DNA of 64,000 nt, from positions 620,001 through 684,000 of the forward strand of contig CAWHVW010000002.1 of assembly GCA_963832965.1 (NCBI GenBank), given 5' to 3'. Below, in pieces: positions 62,843 to 64,000 of this stretch (positions within the stretch are counted from its first letter, which is position 1; every line of letters begins with the position of its first letter). The notes below the pieces were generated by a model. That model was not told the origin of the DNA, searched no databases, and saw only the letters and a list, made by a program, of their open reading frames with translations. Source of the stretch: CAWACP01 sp963832965. Its GTDB lineage: Bacteria; Acidobacteriota; Terriglobia; Bryobacterales; Bryobacteraceae. The translations under genes were made by a program, and so were the position numbers.

Positions 62843-63364
62843 ATGCTGAAGCTGACCAAAAAGGCGGACTACGGGCTGATTGCCTTGAAGCACCTGGCGA
62901 TGCGCCCGCAGCCGGGCGAGGGCGGTTTTGGAAGCGCCAGCGCCAAGGAAATCGCCGACACCTATGGGGTGCCGCTGCCGCTGCTCTCGAAAATCCTGCA
63001 GAAGCTGGCGCGTGCCGGCTTTCTCCGTTCCGAGCACGGCACCAACGGCGGCTACCGGCTGGCGCGCGAACCGCGTCTGATCAGCGCTCTGGAAGTGATT
63101 CGCGCCATTGATGGGCCCATCATTCTGACCGCCTGCTTTACCGAACATGGCGGCCACGATTGCCACCATACCGAAAAATGTATCGTGCGTGAGCCCCTGC
63201 GCAAAGTGCACGAAGGGATTTTGCGACTTTTGAGCAACATCACCATCTCAGACATATCCAGCGAGGAAGGGCTGGCCGAGCCCGAAGCGCACGCCCGCGC
63301 CAGCGCCCGGTTGTACGGTCTCGAACCGGCCGCGCCGAATCTTGTGGGTCTGCGAGTGGGTTGA
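62843..63364 (+). CDS. Rrf2-family transcription regulator (IscR-like)
   Basis: 173 residues from ATG 62843 (a TTG nine bases earlier is also open). Winged helix: LKLTKKADYGLIALKHLAMR, then KEIADTYGVPLPLLSKILQK, then LARAGFLRSEHGTNGGYRLA. A three-Cys cluster (ACFTEHGGHDCHHTEKC; spacing C-x8-C-x5-C) suggests an Fe-S ligand set like that of IscR. The next gene is iscS, so it probably senses Fe-S status and controls this operon. A good promoter and an overlapping palindrome lie upstream. Confidence 0.88.
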   Translation: MLKLTKKADYGLIALKHLAMRPQPGEGGFGSASAKEIADTYGVPLPLLSKILQKLARAGFLRSEHGTNGGYRLAREPRLISALEVIRAIDGPIILTACFTEHGGHDCHHTEKCIVREPLRKVHEGILRLLSNITISDISSEEGLAEPEAHARASARLYGLEPAAPNLVGLRVG

Positions 63365-63374
63365 ACAAGGACTT

Positions 63375-64000
63375 ATGAAGCTGCCAATTTACATGGACAA
63401 TCACGCCACCAGCCCGGTGGATCCGCGTGTGTTCGAAGCCATGCGGCCGTACTTTACCGAAGTGTTCGGGAATGCCGCCAGCCGCAATCACAGCTTCGGC
63501 TGGGAAGCCGAGGAAGCGGTGGAGGCCGCGCGCAAACAGGTGGCCGATCTGATTGGCGCAACGGCCAAGGAGATTGTCTTCACCAGCGGCGCCACCGAAT
63601 CGAATAACCTGGCCATCAAGGGCGTGGCTGAGATGTATGCCGAGAAGGGCAATCACATCATCACCGCCGCTACCGAGCATAAGTGCGTCCTCGACACCTG
63701 CAAGCATCTGGAGAAGCAGGGCTGCCGCGTCACCTACCTGCCTGTGAGCCAGGACGGCCTGGTCGATCTGGACATGTTGCGCGAGGCCATCACCGACAAG
63801 ACCATCCTGATCAGCATCATGTACGCCAACAACGAAATTGGCGTGGTCCAGCCGGTAGCCGAGATCGCGAAGATCGCCAAGGAAAAGGGCGTGCTGTTCC
63901 ATACCGACGGCGTACAGGCAGTGGGCAAGATTCCCATCAACGTTACCCGTGACGGCATTCATCTGATGTCCCTCTCGGCGCACAAGCTCTATGGGCCGAA
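63375..64000 (+). CDS. iscS: cysteine desulfurase IscS (partial, runs off the right edge)
   Basis: The first 208 codons of a class V PLP enzyme, with AAGGA before ATG 63375. Motifs: KLPIYMDNHATSPVDPRVFE at the N-terminus, FTSGATESNNLAIKGVAE, TAATEHKCVLDTCKHLE, YANNEIGVVQP, FHTDGVQAVGKIPIN and SLSAHKLYGP with the PLP-binding Lys at the very edge. It removes sulfur from cysteine for Fe-S cluster assembly. It sits ten bases after the Rrf2 regulator, an isc-type arrangement; iscU is expected beyond the window. The N-terminus reads DNHAT where many relatives have DYSAT or DNAAT. Confidence 0.95.
   Translation, partial: MKLPIYMDNHATSPVDPRVFEAMRPYFTEVFGNAASRNHSFGWEAEEAVEAARKQVADLIGATAKEIVFTSGATESNNLAIKGVAEMYAEKGNHIITAATEHKCVLDTCKHLEKQGCRVTYLPVSQDGLVDLDMLREAITDKTILISIMYANNEIGVVQPVAEIAKIAKEKGVLFHTDGVQAVGKIPINVTRDGIHLMSLSAHKLYGP

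Overview
The window looks like chromosomal DNA of a GC-rich soil bacterium, most likely an Acidobacteriota member of the Solibacter/Bryobacterales type. This is inferred from several things: secreted proteins with HYDIN-like and 'TPCRxxDTR' repeats, a PEP-CTERM protein, cohesin-like and dockerin-like modules, many NusG/RfaH-like, sigma-54 and exopolysaccharide (EPS) genes, and a short dispersed repeat with core GCGACGGTGACGGAGCGG. No rRNA gene or other species marker is present, so the taxonomy is tentative.

Layout. 1-6.5 kb: secreted repeat proteins, an outer-membrane polysaccharide exporter on the minus strand (2832-3896), an Ig-like membrane protein and a TonB-like protein. 6.9-32 kb: a long plus-strand EPS operon. 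It begins with a NusG/RfaH-like antiterminator, an initiating sugar transferase and three genes for a diamino-uronic sugar (oxidoreductase, acetyltransferase, aminotransferase). It continues with deacetylases, a beta-helix protein, a Wzx flippase, a Wzy-like polymerase, five glycosyltransferase modules, an acetyltransferase, a methyltransferase, an asparagine synthase-like amidotransferase, an FkbH-like protein, a Wzz-like chain-length protein and a tyrosine kinase. 32.1-47.1 kb: a hybrid NRPS-PKS assembly line (ligase-PCP-C-A-PCP / KS-AT-KR-ACP / KS-AT-ACP-TE) and a short 2-isopropylmalate synthase-like enzyme, all in the same direction. 47.2-48.5 kb: a UDP-N-acetylhexosamine dehydrogenase that would supply the sugar pathway. 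48.5-49.7 kb: an IS630-type insertion sequence sitting exactly in the stop codon of that gene. 49.8-62 kb: cohesin-like and dockerin-like secreted proteins, a PilZ protein, a second NusG-like gene, a sigma-54 response regulator with its histidine kinase, a PEP-CTERM protein, an ExeA-like ATPase and two large repeat proteins. 62.4-64 kb: tRNA-Thr and tRNA-Gly, then an Rrf2 regulator and the start of iscS.

How the parts fit. Wzx, Wzy, Wzz, tyrosine kinase and outer-membrane exporter make a complete Wzx/Wzy-type EPS machine. Three sigma-54-like (-24/-12) promoters lie upstream of the exporter, the EPS operon and the PilZ gene, and the window encodes a sigma-54 activator. A 12-base match to the enterobacterial JUMPstart/ops element lies between the EPS promoter and the RfaH-like gene. 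Together these suggest a sigma-54 plus processive-antitermination control circuit for EPS and perhaps for the co-oriented NRPS-PKS.

Caution: the first five genes of the EPS operon (6909-11301) carry about twenty small frameshifts, while almost all other genes are intact. This looks like a locally poor consensus sequence rather than gene decay.
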